Under the pieces are notes generated by a model, which made no database searches, was not told the DNA's origin, and was given only the letters and a program-made list of their open reading frames with translations. The position numbers and the translations under genes are program-made. 64,000 bases of DNA from Eutrigla gurnardus. Lineage: Eukaryota; Chordata; Actinopteri; Perciformes; Triglidae. Below, piece after piece: positions 23,985 to 36,744 of the stretch. Each line of letters begins with the position of its first letter. Positions within the stretch are counted from its first letter, which is position 1. The stretch is taken from NCBI GenBank assembly GCA_963514095.1, contig OY741284.1, positions 3,912,501 to 3,976,500 on the forward strand, written 5' to 3'.

Positions 23985-24779
23985 GGGCCTCATTTTTAAA
24001 GCTTGCGTACAGGTACACACAAAACTGGCCTGGAAACGTGCGTACGCCACTTTCCACGCAAATGTTGTGATCTATAAAAAGCGGGAAATTTGACGGGAAA
24101 GTGTGCATACCTGTAAGCAAACTCTGAGGCATGCGTACCGGTACGCACATTCTGGAGACTGGAGGGGAATCAGCAACACAGATGGAGCTGTGGTGAACTG
24201 AAGTCAGATTGTAGGAAGTAAACGTGAGAAGAACTATTATAGTTTTAATGATTCGCAATTTTTAATCTGCACTTTGTCACAGCAGGAGGAGGAGACTGAC
24301 TGCATTAATACAGGATACAACAAAAACCCTCCGATTAGATCAATGCAGAACACAGCGGGAATAACTAAATACTCTCCTTAATTACTGTGCATATTCCATC
24401 AACACAAATATAAATACAGCCATTAAGCCGTCAACAGGGCGCACGAATCTGTAAGGTTGTCATGAGGCGTTTGTTAGGTAAGGAAGACAACAATCAATGT
24501 TCACCTCTTGTTTGCCGTAGCTCATCTGCAACATTGTTTATTGCGCTGACGGTGTCTCTCTGGACGGCATCCGTGAGCACCCGACCGCTTCCTGGTGTGC
24601 CAGGTTCCTGGTGTGCCATGTGTGCCTGGTGTGCCACCCTAAAAATGGGCGAGTACAGGGCGGGAGAAGAGGCAGATTCAGGTACGCACACTTGTAAAGA
24701 ACATTGCTAACAGTTGTTTGGCTTTTGGGCATACACGCTTTTAGTAAGGATCCTACGCACAGTTTTATAAATGAGGCCG
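23985..24779. mobile_element. Harbinger-like non-autonomous element
   Basis: The ends GGGCCTCATTTTTAAA and TTTATAAATGAGGCCG form inverted repeats of a type common in teleosts, rich in GCGTACGCAC words. The 3-bp CAG flanks both sides (23982-23984 and 24780-24782), which fits a 3-bp Harbinger duplication. The palindrome GCGTACCGGTACGC is at about 24134. A small CTGGTGTGCCA tandem lies at about 24592-24640. No transposase is present. Confidence 0.6.
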
Positions 24780-24845
24780 CAGGTCTGTAGGAGAGTGAAC
24801 AGTGAGATTGAGGCTGGATTACATTCTGCATCCTTTCCTGTGAAT

Positions 24846-24846
<1 letters not shown>

Positions 24847-24931
<85 letters not shown>
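24847..24931. repeat. (TG)n microsatellite, about 40 units
   Basis: An uninterrupted GT/TG run, among the longest in the window. Confidence 0.97.
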
Positions 24932-24934
<3 letters not shown>

Positions 24935-26048
24935 ACAATTTAAAACCAGCCTGGGAATTTTGGACTCCAATGTTAAGAGATAACACTCAACAATAATAGC
25001 CATACCACGTGCAATATTACTTTCAACACTGTGCAATATTCCATTTAAATACGGTGTAAAATATCATATTTTATTCATTTTCATTGGCACAGTTGTTTTC
25101 TTATTTTAGTGAATTTTTAACTTTAAGTAACTGTATTAGGCATCACCTCTTAAATCTTTTAAAAACGTCTTTATAGCCTTGTGTTGCTGCGATTTACTTC
25201 CTTTAATTGACTTGTTTTGCTAAAATGTAAATTACTTTTATTGCTTTTTTATTTTGCAGTTGTGTTAGTATTATCTCTTATACATTTTCATTATGGATTA
25301 ATAAATTCATATTGTATCTTATCTTGTAATATTTGATTTCGTTGAATGGCTATTCATGAAGAAAAAAACCATCAGCTCATAACTTTAAGAACAAGTCCTG
25401 AATATCTTTAGTCCTTGAAAGACTACGACAGGTTTTCCAACTTTTCCCCAGAGTGTGAGGTCGTGTGAGTGGATGAATGGATGAGGAGCCCTCAGTTTGT
25501 CTGCAGCCAGCAGCTCAGACAGAAATCCCATATAGCTCTGTGATAAAACAAATACCCCACTAGAATCTACCTCTTCACCGTTTGAGCAGCCTCGGCAGCG
25601 GTGACAGCTCGTCCTCGGGGCTCCTCGCTTGGATCGATGACGTCTGTCACTCGGCACTTATGTGGCAACCCCTGGGGCTGAAAAATGAAGCGGGAGTGCT
25701 AAAAACTGCAGTTCCTTGAATGGCCACTTGAGGCTCCAAAAGGATGTTTCCATGTTAAAATACCCAACTTTACCCAAGTTTTGGTCTCTTTACCAAATAA
25801 CCCCAACTGTCAACAAAAGAGCATCAACCACAAAAAGGTGGAGAATGCAACCTAAACAATTAGGCTTTCCAAATATGTGCTATCAGTGATGTGGGTCAGA
25901 TATATTAGGAAGTGGCTCAATATTTAGTGTCCGTTGTGTAACGTTACACCAGTGAGACATTATGAGCAATTCGATGATCGACTGTGATCTCAGCTCATCT
26001 ACAGAACGTCGAACACCACAACATACACTCAGAGCTTTGACCTCATGG
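24932..26048. other. Noncoding AT-rich stretch
   Basis: No open frame with recognisable content. AT-rich from 25030 to 25360; the rest is ordinary single-copy-looking sequence. Confidence 0.5.
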
Positions 26049-26170
26049 CAGGGCTATTCAATTAGTTTTGAATAAGGGGCCAGTTAATGGAAATGATCCA
26101 ATTTCCATCCAATATGAGGGGCTGAAAAAATATAGGTGCATATATTGTCTTTATTTTAATCAAGTAAAAT
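26049..26170 (+). repeat. Left-end fragment of a hAT-like element
   Basis: It starts CAGGGCTATTCAATTAG followed by AAGGGGCCAG, a typical hAT terminus. No matching right end was found downstream, so it is either truncated or rearranged. Confidence 0.45.
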
Positions 26171-26721
26171 ATAAGTTATAGGTTTGTCCCAATTTGGAGG
26201 ATGTATCCTTGGTGATCTGGTCTACAGAGGATTTCCTATTTGCTGCCTTCACCGAGCAACCAGCTGTGGTTAACAAGAAAGAGCGTTGAAGAGGTAACTG
26301 ATGTTATATGACTAAACAATAGAGCCAGATATCATATTGTATTCTTTTTATTTTACATTATGATGGAGGATGTGCTTCATGATATATTTCAGGCTGAGGG
26401 AGTGTATTCCATTGCGTCTCCCGCTGCTGATCCACTCGGAGACGCTATGTTGATTAAAACCCATAGTCACTGGGGTGCAATTCATCTTGGGATAAGTTGG
26501 GCCGTGAAGGATCCATTAGTTGGACATGTTCTGAATCAGGACAAGAAGGCCACATTGCTAAGCTTTATCTGAAGGAGACTTGGAAAACAACCTTGTCTCA
26601 GCCGCTGTGATGCATTCACTCTCCAAACGCAGCCTCTGTAGGATGGACGCTGACTCGGGACACAGCGATGATGTGCTCTGCGTGTTGTTGTGTGTGTTTG
26701 TGGGCAAACTTGAATTCATTT

Positions 26722-26775
26722 TACATTTAGGGCATTTAGCAGATGCTTTTATCCAAAGCGACTTACAAGAAGTAC
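26722..26775 (+). repeat. SINE-type conserved segment, copy 1
   Basis: It contains TTTACATTTAGGGCATTTAG and TTTTATCCAAAGCGACTTAC, a sequence shared by many teleost short interspersed elements. The same segment occurs in reverse at 61197-61262. Confidence 0.6.
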
Positions 26776-27341
26776 ATTTGTTGGAAGAAACTGCACGAAA
26801 GGTTCAATGTCCGTTCCATCGCACTTTTCCATGCACAGTTCACTTGAGCTAGCCAGCGTTATTTGTTCACTTAGCATTTGTCTGACAACTCTCTTCCAAA
26901 TATGGTCACTTCAGGTTCCAAAAAAACAAGATGGCAGAGGCCAAAATGCCAAATTTGAAAACAAAACAACGGGCGACTTCAAGGTGACTGTCAACTTGTA
27001 TTAAGTCTACGGGGATGGCTCAATTTACAAAATCAGACTGCTTTGCTCCTCTTTTGGATTGTAGCCGTCCTGTCATTTGCGTGTGTGTGTGTGTGAGAGA
27101 GAAGTAGTACACTAAACACACAGTGAGTGTGCATGTGCATGTTTTTCACCCGTTCACATGCAGCCCTCTATATCCATTTATTCTCTTAATGTGTCTACTG
27201 TTTCTTTGTTGTATTCTCTCACCATACTGGAATCGTCAAACTGATTTACAACAGTGTGTGTGTGTGTGTCTGTGTGACGCTGATTAAAAGTGAGAGGTTT
27301 TTGATTGCATCGACCCTCCATGGGATTATTAGCATAGCACG

Positions 27342-27372
<31 letters not shown>

Positions 27373-28154
27373 TGAGCATTTCTCTTCTGCATTAGTTATA
27401 ACAGGATCCAGTCCAACACTTGACTGTTTACTCACTAAATTAATATTAATGTAATCGAGGCGAAGGAGAAGACGAATGAGCTCATTTGCGTTTGTCGCCT
27501 CCCAGTAAAACCTGTTCTTAACTGGGACTGTTTTAAAGGTGCCCTGCTTGTATTTGCATCATATGATCATTTGCAGCCAGAACAGATTCACAGGGCAGCT
27601 TGGAAAGACGAGATTTCGGGTGCTTTCTGCCTTCCAATTCATCACAATCCATCCGTGAAAAGTGCCGCGAAGCGAGCGAGCCTCCTCTGACGGCACTCGT
27701 CTCCATGTCCGTCCTGGGATGCGACGGCGAGACATTTAAACACTAAGAGGCTGAGCTTTTATCTGTCAGTTGTCTGACAGAACTGAACAACATGTTGCAC
27801 CAGTATTTTTGGTTCCGGCAAAGAAAAACACTAACTCCACATCCACTTTAAAATAACAAGATCCACACACACACACACACACACACACATTTATTTGTAA
27901 ATGACCGCATTCAATAAATAAATCAAAATCAAAGCTAGCATATAGTTTGCAAGAGTTCAATCAAATTAAACTGAGTCACTATTGACCTTTTGCTAAGTCC
28001 CACCCCTGGAACGCAGACTCGCCAATCAAAGTGTAGCATCAGCCAGCTTTAACCAGGGTCCGACGCCCGTCTGGCTCCGCCCCCACAGACTCTCACAAAC
28101 ATTTCACCTATTCTTCATTCTCAGGCTGATTGTGTGGATTGTGTGTCGTCATGG
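26776..28154. other. Noncoding stretch with short AC/TG tracts
   Basis: It has short TG and AC microsatellites (27081, 27254, 27340-27366, 27866-27890) and a degenerate CAAGATGGC-type piece (26925-26980). There is no coding signal. Confidence 0.5.
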
Positions 28155-28400
28155 TTTAAGAGTTCTGAAAAGTGAAGCCAATGCTTGAGTGCCTTAAACT
28201 TGCATTGCATTGTCTTCTGAACAATGCGAAATAAAAGAGTATTTTCAAATTTGGCATGCGATAAATAATCTTAATACAGTATAACATGCAAAATTCATCA
28301 AAAGAACGCTGAAAAGTGAAGCCGAAGCTCAAGTGCCTTAAACTTGCATTCTCTCTTCCAGCCACCAGGGGGCGACTCGTCTGGTTGCAGTTGACTTCAC
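28155..28400 (+). repeat. Dispersed repeat family A, copy 4 (duplicated start)
   Basis: The segment CTGAAAAGTGAAGCC...GCCTTAAACTTGCATT occurs twice, at about 28165-28210 and 28310-28350, with unrelated DNA between. The second is followed by CCACCAGGGGGCGACTC. Confidence 0.7.
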
Positions 28401-29584
28401 TTTGCAGAATGGGAGGTTGCCGCATGGCAGGTCTAACGATCCTGCATCTGCCTGTGTGTGAAATGAATCACAATAATAACAGAGTGTAAGAATTGAATTT
28501 CCCCAATGAGAGATTAATAAAGTGATTCTCAACACGGTGTAATGTAGTGCTCGGTTGTTAAGAATCCGAGGTAAGCATTTCAGGGCCAAACATGTCACGG
28601 ACCAGAATGCACAGGCAGGAAACTGAATCAGTCTTGACATTCATAGCCTCTTTAGTCATGCGATATCATGAATCTCAGTCCTTTTGTCATTAGCAATTAG
28701 AGCATTGTGCACTTTTGAGTCTTTCCATTGAGCAGTTAACAAGCTACAGGTGTTTCTACGGTGTATGTTTCAGTATGTATCATGTTGGAGAGACTGGTGG
28801 GAGGAAACTGAAAGAGACAAACAGACAGTTTGTTCATTATTCTAATTCCTTCCTAATAACTGCATGGTTGATGCATCACCATCTGGCACACACACACACA
28901 GACACACAGACACACACACACACGTACACACAACTGTGATAATGCAGCCATTGAATCTAATGACAACGCAGCGCTTGTCGTAATGAGACCACTATTTTTT
29001 CATGCCAATCCAGAGCAAAGCATGATGGGTAAACTGGCTCAATTAGCCTCTCGTCGCCGTGGAAATGACTCAAGTGTTTGTGCTTACAGGCGGTTTACCT
29101 TTTAAGGGATGGATGTTTTGAAACAGCGCACGGTGTCCTCAGCTCGCTGGAGAGTAAATGTGATGTCGTGTTGCCAGACAGTAAATAAAGAAGTCGCTGC
29201 GTTGCCAGGTCATCAGTGACACTCTCCTCCTGCAAATTGGGTTGTAACTCAGCACAGTGAATCGTGTTGAGTGTGTGTGTGCACGTCGCGCTCAGACAGA
29301 GGCACTTGAACTAAATTGCCCCCCTGGTACCCACAATGCATCTGGAGCTGGCAGGAACGTCTGAGTGTCTGTCTGTGTGTTTAAACCTCACGATGCCTCA
29401 GTGTAACACACAGCTGCTTCACTGTGACCCCTCCGTCGTTTCTATGGTAACTGGCGGGGCCTGATGACGGATACCATCCAGGCTGCTGGTGACCGAGGTC
29501 GGGCGGTGACTTTGGGTGTCGGGGGCACAGACTATTTTGACATGAGCAGATAATGACGAGACTTTTAAATTTCAGATGTGTGTC

Positions 29585-29845
29585 AACCTCCGGATCCGAG
29601 AAGGGAAGCCCATGCTGAAGTGCCTTAAACTTGCAGTCTCTCTGCTGGCCATCAGGGGGTGACTCCTCTCTGGTTGTATAGAAGTCTATGAGAAAATGGT
29701 CCTACTTCTCTCTTGATGTATTATCTCAGTAAACATAGTTAACATGAGTTTATGGTCTCAATCTATAGTTTCAAGTCTTCTTCAATCCGGCATGATGTTC
29801 ATTTAGTACATTATGGTCCATTTAGAGTTTTTTTAGTCGCTTTGG
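29585..29845 (+). repeat. Dispersed repeat family A, copy 5
   Basis: It is near full-length: AGGGAAGCCCATGCTGAAG, GGCCATCAGGGGGTGAC, TTATGGTCTCAATC, CATGATGTTCATTTAGTAC and ATGGTCCATTTAGAGT. Confidence 0.8.
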
Positions 29846-30446
29846 TACATTTCTCACATCAGAATTGAAATTCTCAAAACTACTTTTTTAATCTTCACAT
29901 CATTGTGTCAGTTTCTCTTTTATTTGAACAAGTTGCAAATGCTTTGATACATCCATGCAAATGATTATGTCCAATTCTCTGCTGTTTCCTACATTGTCAA
30001 TTGCTGTCAATTTGGAGAACAAAGAGGGATGTTTGGGCTCATGAATAACCTGATTGTCATGTATTTTGTTCCAACGGCCCATGATTCCACAATCTCAACT
30101 GTCCAACTGCCACCGACATGTTTCGGGGATATTGAGGTTTCAGAATAAAAGTCCGAAACAAGTTTTATTCAGAAGACATAATGGTGGTACACAGCTGTTT
30201 TTCCTTTTCATCTCCTCTGAGCTGGGTTCATACAGGTCAGCTGGCTCTGCTCCGTCAACCAAACACAACAACAACAACAACAACTGTTACTGCGGCAACG
30301 GAGCAGCCGTCATTGATGGAAATGGAGGAAATACTGTAACATCTGGATACAGAGGTGAACTGGCAGATTGTACCTATGTGGAGCAAAGAGAGAGAGAGAC
30401 ACATGAGTGCATTCATGTTGAGGTGAAAATGTAGTCGTGCAGCTGT

Positions 30447-30495
<49 letters not shown>

Positions 30496-30750
30496 CCCTC
30501 CTTCCTTCAGGCAGCAAAAGTCACTTTGCCTTTATGCTTAACCTCTATTACACCCCCTGTGCGTGCATGTGCATGTGCACACACACACACACACACACAC
30601 ATGTGGTTACACACAAAGCCCGCAATGTGGAAGGCGTGGGCTGTTCTCCGGGTTACATCTCTCTGTGCAAAGATGATGGATGAAGGATATAAAATCCATC
30701 TCTTCGGGCCATTTAGAGAAGAAAATTAAGACACTGAAGGAGATGACACC

Positions 30751-30751
<1 letters not shown>

Positions 30752-30818
<67 letters not shown>
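30752..30818. repeat. (GATA)n microsatellite
   Basis: About 17 uninterrupted TAGA/GATA units. Confidence 0.95.
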
Positions 30819-31231
30819 ACTGTGCCGTTTTCATCATAAGATTAATGATAGGTTTTTTGTGTGTGTTCACTTTGCAGCTCAAACTCCCCTCAGTCAATAT
30901 CTTTTCATCTCTGCTGTGGAGGCTTCTGTCTCTGTCCTTCCTGAATGTCTTTCACACTTAATATCCCGTCGCTTTCACAATGGCTCAAACCTCCTTAGAG
31001 CAGCTAAGTCCCGCCCCCAACAATATGTGTAGCCAATGGAAAGAGTTTGACTTGTGCCATGAATTACATGACATCACAATACATTTGTTTCAAGTCCAGA
31101 AAGCATCCTAGTATCATTGTATCAGTGAGCTACATCTCTTGTCAACAACATGGCAGTTAGCTTGGTTTGCTAGCTAGCTAGCTAAGTTAGCTACGTTCCA
31201 TCACTAATATATCGTTATCTAACCTGATGTG

Positions 31232-32945
31232 TGTTATCCAGTGACTCTGGACCTGTTGTTAGTGTGAGTAACGTTACATCCTGGTACCGAACACACAGAG
31301 AGACCTGTTGTTATAGTAACGTTACATCCTGGTACCCAACACACAGAGAGACCTGTTGTTAGTGTGAGTAACGTTACATCCTGGTACCAAACAGACACAC
31401 AGAGAGACCTGTTGTTATAGTAACGTTACATCCTGGTACCCAACACACAGAGAGACCTGTTGTTAGTGTGAGTAACGTTACATCCTGGTACCGAACACAC
31501 AGAGAGACCTGTTGTTATAGTAACGTTACATCCTGGTACCGAACACACAGAGAGACCTTTTGTTATAGTAATGTTACATCCTGGTACCCAACACACAGAG
31601 ACCTGTTGTTATAGTCAGTGTTGGGAGTAACGCGTTACAAAAGTAATGCATTACTGTAATGCATTACGTTTTGCTGTAACGCGGTAATGTAAGGCATTAC
31701 AAAAAAAAAAAATGGTAATATTTTAAACCCGAAATCAATTGAGTCTACATTCGCGTTCGCGAGATGGGCATACGCTCCACTTTTGGAAAAGTGTGAAAGC
31801 CGGTCCGTGTAACTACACTATGTTAATTAATCGCTGTTCTTAGCAGGCTCCATGAGCTGGACACGACTCACGGAGCGGGTCAGAGCGCAGCCGACCCGGG
31901 CACACCGAGGATCAACAGCTGAGGGGCGGCGGCGAAAAGGCGGAGGCTCCGATTCTCCCCGTCGGTTTTGGACCGCTTTTATGTCCGCGTCATAACGCTT
32001 TTGGTGCGAGTTTAAAACAGTAGGTTTATTTCAAAACGCGAGCGTCAGACGCTGTCAGAGCGTTAATGAACAGTGATTTAGAGCTCCCCTAAATGTCTCA
32101 GGTAGGCTTTCAGGTAATTTCGCAGCATATAGCGCCTTCAAGGTCATTAAAAAAGACGAACGGCAAATCTGGAATGAAAAATGTCACTGTTATTTCATCC
32201 CCGAATCCCATTCATGAACACAATATCTAATATCAGTTAACGAGTCGTTTCTCGTTTTCCGTTTTTTAAACGAATAACGGGATACGAGTCATTTTCCGTT
32301 TTTCATTCTTTTATTTTGAAGCGAAAAACATCACATCCTGCTGTGTAATGAGCTGCATTGAACACAAGAAGATCTATTGAGAACAAAAAATCCATATTTC
32401 CTTTTATTTTGCCGAAAAGTAATGCAAAAGTAATGTAAAAGTAATGTAAAAGTAGTGTAATGCCGTACAATTCAAAGACAGTAATATTGTAATGTAACTA
32501 ATTACTTTGAAATGACAGTAACAAGTAATAAATAATGCATTACGCTTTTGAAGTAACTTGCCCAACACAGGTTATAGTAACGTTACATCCTGGTACCCAA
32601 CACACAGAGAGACCTGTTGTTATAGTAACGTTACATCCTGGTACCGAACACACAGAGAGACCTGTTGTTATAGTAACGTTACATCCTGGTACCCAACACA
32701 CAGAGAGACCTGTTGTTATAGTAACGTTACATCCTGGTACCCAACACACAGAGAGACCTATTGTTATAGTAACGTTACATCCTGGTACCCAACACACAGA
32801 GAGACCTATTGTTATAGTAACGTTACATCCTGGTACTGAACACACAGAGAGACCTGTTGTTATAGTAACGTTACATCCTGGTACCCAACACACAGAGAGA
32901 CCTGTTGTTAGTGTGAGTAACATAACATCCTGGTACCGAAAGGTA
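31232..32945. repeat. 48-bp minisatellite, interrupted by a transposon
   Basis: The unit contains CCTGTTGTTATAGTAACGTT, ACATCCTGGTACC and CAACACACAGAGAG. There are about eight units to the left (31232-31615) and eight to the right (32571-32945) of an inserted element. Some units have TAGTGTGAGTAACG in place of TATAGTAACG and are a few bases longer. Because 48 is a multiple of three, long open frames run through it on both strands; they are not genes. This is not a CRISPR array: there are no unique spacers. Confidence 0.9.
31616..32570. mobile_element. hAT-like non-autonomous element inside the minisatellite, 955 bp
   Basis: The ends CAGTGTTGGGAGTAACGC and AACTTGCCCAACACAG are inverted repeats, flanked by the 8-bp GTTATAGT at 31608-31615 and 32571-32578. 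GTTATAGT is also part of the minisatellite unit, so the duplication is suggestive rather than proof. Subterminal AAAGTAATGTA words recur at the right end. A right-end fragment of the same family is at 62990-63140. Confidence 0.75.
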
Positions 32946-33024
32946 TTGTAGCTTCAAGATAACACTTTCCTGATGTGTTAAATAATTGAAAAACATCTTA
33001 GGCCTACGTGTAATTCTTGGCACA

Positions 33025-33170
33025 TATCCATCCATCCATCCATCCATTGTCTACCGCTTATCCTGTATTCAGGGTCGCGGAGGGGCTGGAGTCGATCCCA
33101 GCTGTCATTGGGCGAAGGCACGGTACACCCTGGACAGGACGCCAGTCTACTATCGCAGGGCCTCTTGGCA
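33025..33170 (+). repeat. LINE 3'-end type repeat with (CATC)n head
   Basis: (CATC)n is followed by CTACCGCTTATCCTG, GGTCGCGGAGGGGCTGGAG, CCCAGCTGTCATTGGGCGA and CACCCTGGACAGGACGCCAG. This is a very common teleost retroelement 3' segment. Confidence 0.7.
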
Positions 33171-33239
33171 CATATCAAATGGGATAAAAAAAAGATTAAT
33201 CTCTCCGTCGTTGACTACTGTACATTTTTTCTGAAATAT

Positions 33240-35581
33240 GAAAAAAGGGGCCACAGTACATGGATACATCACTAGCACCAGAAATATACAGCCCTTCCCT
33301 CAGTGAAAAATAAATTAATCCAACTAATGATGGATCGCCTTCGTCAACGGAAGTCGATTATAATGAAATAGTAAAAAATATTGCTGACCAATCAGGTTAA
33401 AGCTGTAGGTGCAACCACAGCAATTGTTGCAGTTAATGCAGCAAATGAACCACTTTACTGAAGGACTGGTCACTACTGCAGAGTGTGGGAGTGAGGGAGA
33501 CGGATCAGTATTGGATTTTGTGTTGTTTATATTCAGCAGGGGTTCGCAGAAACTCACTGCTACAGTATAACACACGCACACGCACACACACTCACGCACA
33601 CAGACACACAAATGCACATACTCTGCCTGGCTCCTATATATAAATCCATTAGAAGTTATTGTTTGTCGCCGTGTTTCTGCGCCAGCTTCTGCTGAATAAA
33701 ACCTTTGAGTCAATTCCGAATGTTATTGTCTCGTGAGGATGATTTGGTTTGTAGAAACATTTTTTTACGGCGAAAACAATAAAAACAAATCAAAATGGCC
33801 GCAGCAGATGCAGAGCAGCATGAGGCGAGTGGATGAGAGTCAAAACCTGCAGAGTGAAAATCGGGTTTGCGGCGAGCGTCGGACCAAGTGGGGAAACCTG
33901 CTGAAGTAACAGTTAAACATAATTACGGAGGCAGGAGCCCCCTAGGGACCACAGAGGTCATTACATACAGCAATATTGAAGATGAGAAACAACATATAAA
34001 TGTTCGGAGAGCCTTTAGACAGCTGCTACTGCACAAACAGTTTTAGTTTTAGTGGAGGAAAGCAATAAAGATGAGATTGCAAACACGCTGGAAGGATGGC
34101 TCAATTATAGAAAATGAAGGTTTTTTGTGGAAGGAATTCTGGTGTGCCACGAACTGAGACACAAACTTTGATGTGAACCCCATCAAGTTCCAGTAAAACA
34201 TAAAAATTAATGTGATAATAAGTAACTTGTCCTGCAAATTTTTTCAACATTAGGAGTCGTGTTTGTGCGACGAATTCAAGTCCAATATCCTCTCTCTTTA
34301 AGCTCTTTTTTTGGTCTCCACCAACTCCCAAGGGAAATAACTGTGTCTTCAGTTGCTGAACAAGTCTCTTAACGGTCTCCGTCTGCTGTTTGCTTCCGAG
34401 CAGGTCGTGTTAAGTGGCTTTCAACAGCTTGTTCACTGAAAATGCAGCCATGACAGCTGTGAGACCCCCAACAGTAAAGTTGTGGACCGGACTGTTGAAT
34501 AAGGCCATCCAGCGGATCGTTAGAGAGAGATATTTCACGGTTTCATTTACTACATGATTGTTACTCAAACAAAGTTGATTAAAGCAACAGCTAGTTATCC
34601 GTCTACGTACATGACGCTACCATCGGTACACATTTAGCTTAGCTTCGCACAACGACTTACAGCAGGAAAGGCTAGCCTTCCTCTGTGTAGAGTGAATTTT
34701 AGATGAGTCAGCGTTTTTTACACTTCCCCTTGCCTCCTCTCAAAGTCAATGTGTCTTTTGAATGAGTTTGTGGATAGATGCCTGAAATAAGGTCGGTCTT
34801 TAACACAAAATAAAGAGATTGGAAGGTTTTGTTCTATGCCATAAAATCAGTAAATACCCCTCTGATGGATTTTGAGGCTTTTAAGTGTTTTTTAAAAAAG
34901 GCCATCACTAACAAGTGGCTATAAGACGATAAAACGTCATCACTGGAACACAAGTCGGCCTTTAACTTCGTGGTGGTGACATGAAGATGTGTCAACGTTA
35001 GCTTTTTTACCTCTGGACGATTGCATTCACACTTGAAAAAATGCATTTTGTTTTTGCGGAGGAAACCGGCGCGATGCTAACATACAAAATCAGCGTGATC
35101 AGCGTGAGCATCAAGAAAAAAGCTTATATGCATCATTTACGTCACAAGTTGAATGAAGTGCAGGTTTTCTGCAGGATGTCTAAAAATGATGTTGCCACTT
35201 AACTAAACTGCATTGTGAATTGCAATTCAAGGGAAACATATGGATTACACCATACATGCATTAGTTTCCCTGGAAACATACAGCAACAGACAGACAGACA
35301 GGCAGGTGTACAGTTGTACTCTATTGTATATTTCTCGGAGACAGAGTTGCGTCACTGACGTCCGATGTTGTTCACCGTCGCTTTTTTTAAAAATGTATTT
35401 CTTTCTTTTATTGAAACATTTGGACAAAAACCAAAGACATAGAGAGGTTTTGCTTATGAACTACATTATGTCTGTTACTAATTTACAGCGTGACATATTT
35501 CTCAGCAGAGACATTATGACTTTATTTATTATGAAAAGTAAATCATGACATTTTTCAGGTTATTAATGATACTCAAGCTTC

Positions 35582-35584
<3 letters not shown>
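33240..35584. other. Noncoding stretch, no gene recognised
   Basis: Mixed sequence with short AC-rich tract at about 33571-33610. Open frames are short and lack recognisable content. Confidence 0.5.
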
Positions 35585-35655
<71 letters not shown>

Positions 35656-35668
35656 CGTGTGCGTGTGT
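35585..35668. repeat. (TG)n microsatellite
   Basis: A TG run of about 35 units with a few GCGTGC interruptions at the right end. Confidence 0.97.
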
Positions 35669-35754
35669 GAAACAGAAACAGTAAATAGTGACGACGCAGC
35701 AGAGTTCAGTTCAGTCAGCTAAATGCTAATCACATGTCCAAACCAAACCTGCAC

Positions 35755-36230
35755 TCATCAATCCTCCTTTCATCCCTCCTTCCTTATTTCCTTTCCTCCT
35801 CTCCATCCCTCCTTCTTACTTAGTTCCTATCCTCTTTCCTTCCCTTCCAATCCTTAGAATGAATCTCCTCTCCTCTCTTCTCTCCTCTTTATGTTCTTCT
35901 TTTTCTTCCATCATTCTTCCTTCACTGTTTTCTGTCCTTCCTTTCCTTTTCTCCTCTCTCCATCCCTACTTGTTCCTTAGTTCCTATCCTCTTTCCTTCC
36001 CTTCATCACTCTCTTTCCTTATCCTTACAATCATCATCGTTCTTGTTCCTTTGTTTATATTATTCCATATTTATATTTGTCACCCTCCTTGTCTCTTTCC
36101 TTTGCCTTTCCCTCATCTCCAGTCATCCTATGTTTCCTACCTTCCTCCTTTCCTTCTGTCCTTATTCTCACATCATATTTCTCATCCTAGTCTTTCTTCC
36201 TTCTCTCCTTGAATCTCTCCTTAAAGCCCC
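35755..36230. repeat. Polypyrimidine-rich tract 1
   Basis: About 470 bp composed mostly of C and T on the plus strand (CTCCTTTCATCCCTCC and similar). It gives spurious Ser/Leu/Phe-rich frames. Confidence 0.85.
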
Positions 36231-36251
36231 CATGCTCATACTCTGCAGCGT

Positions 36252-36350
36252 TATCCATCCATCCATCCATCCATCCATCCATCCATCCATCCATCCATCC
36301 ATCCATCCATCATCAACTGCTTATCCTGTTGAGGGTTGGGGGAGGGATTA
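36252..36350 (+). repeat. (CCAT)n tract with LINE-type 3' segment
   Basis: About 15 CCAT units followed by CAACTGCTTATCCTG and GAGGGTTGGGGGAGGG, a short version of the segment at 33025. Confidence 0.8.
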
Positions 36351-36369
36351 GGGTGTAATCTCTGTGTAA

Positions 36370-36600
36370 AAACGCCTTAAATGGACCATAATGTACTGAA
36401 TGAACATCATGCTGGATTGAAGAAGACTTGAAACGAGCTCGAGACCGTAAACAGACATGTTTACAATGTTTACTGAGATAATAAATCAAGATTTATGCAA
36501 TCAGACTTCTCTTTGCTACCCCCTGATGGCCAGAAGGGAGAATGCAGGTTTTAAGCACTTCAGATTTGGCTTCACTTTTCACAACCAGAGGTTGCCGCCT
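36370..36600 (-). repeat. Dispersed repeat family A, copy 6
   Basis: On the minus strand it carries the same landmarks as the other copies (GGCCATCAGGGGGTAGC, AATGGACCATAATGTACT in plus-strand reading). Confidence 0.75.
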
Positions 36601-36744
36601 GGTACTGATCCATCTGTATCAATAATATCTGAGTGTACTATTGTAAGTACACTCCAGAAATATGTGATAACAAGTTTCTTTTGGTTGTTATTATATTATT
36701 AGTATGATTATATTATTATTTAATTTCACTGAATAGTTGAACTT

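Larger units (their letters stand above)
28410..31231. other. Noncoding stretch with microsatellites
   Basis: Apart from repeat copy 5 it holds AC-type tracts (28888-28930, 30452-30493, 30578-30600) and a (GATA)n tract at about 30752-30818. No exon was recognised. Confidence 0.6.

Noticed and set aside
31232..32945. CRISPR-like regular repeats
   Set aside because: The units are contiguous with no unique spacers, and the genome is clearly eukaryotic; this is a minisatellite.
35859..36351. Ser/Leu/Phe-rich open frames of over 100 codons
   Set aside because: They come from a polypyrimidine tract and a CCAT array; no conserved motif or splice context.
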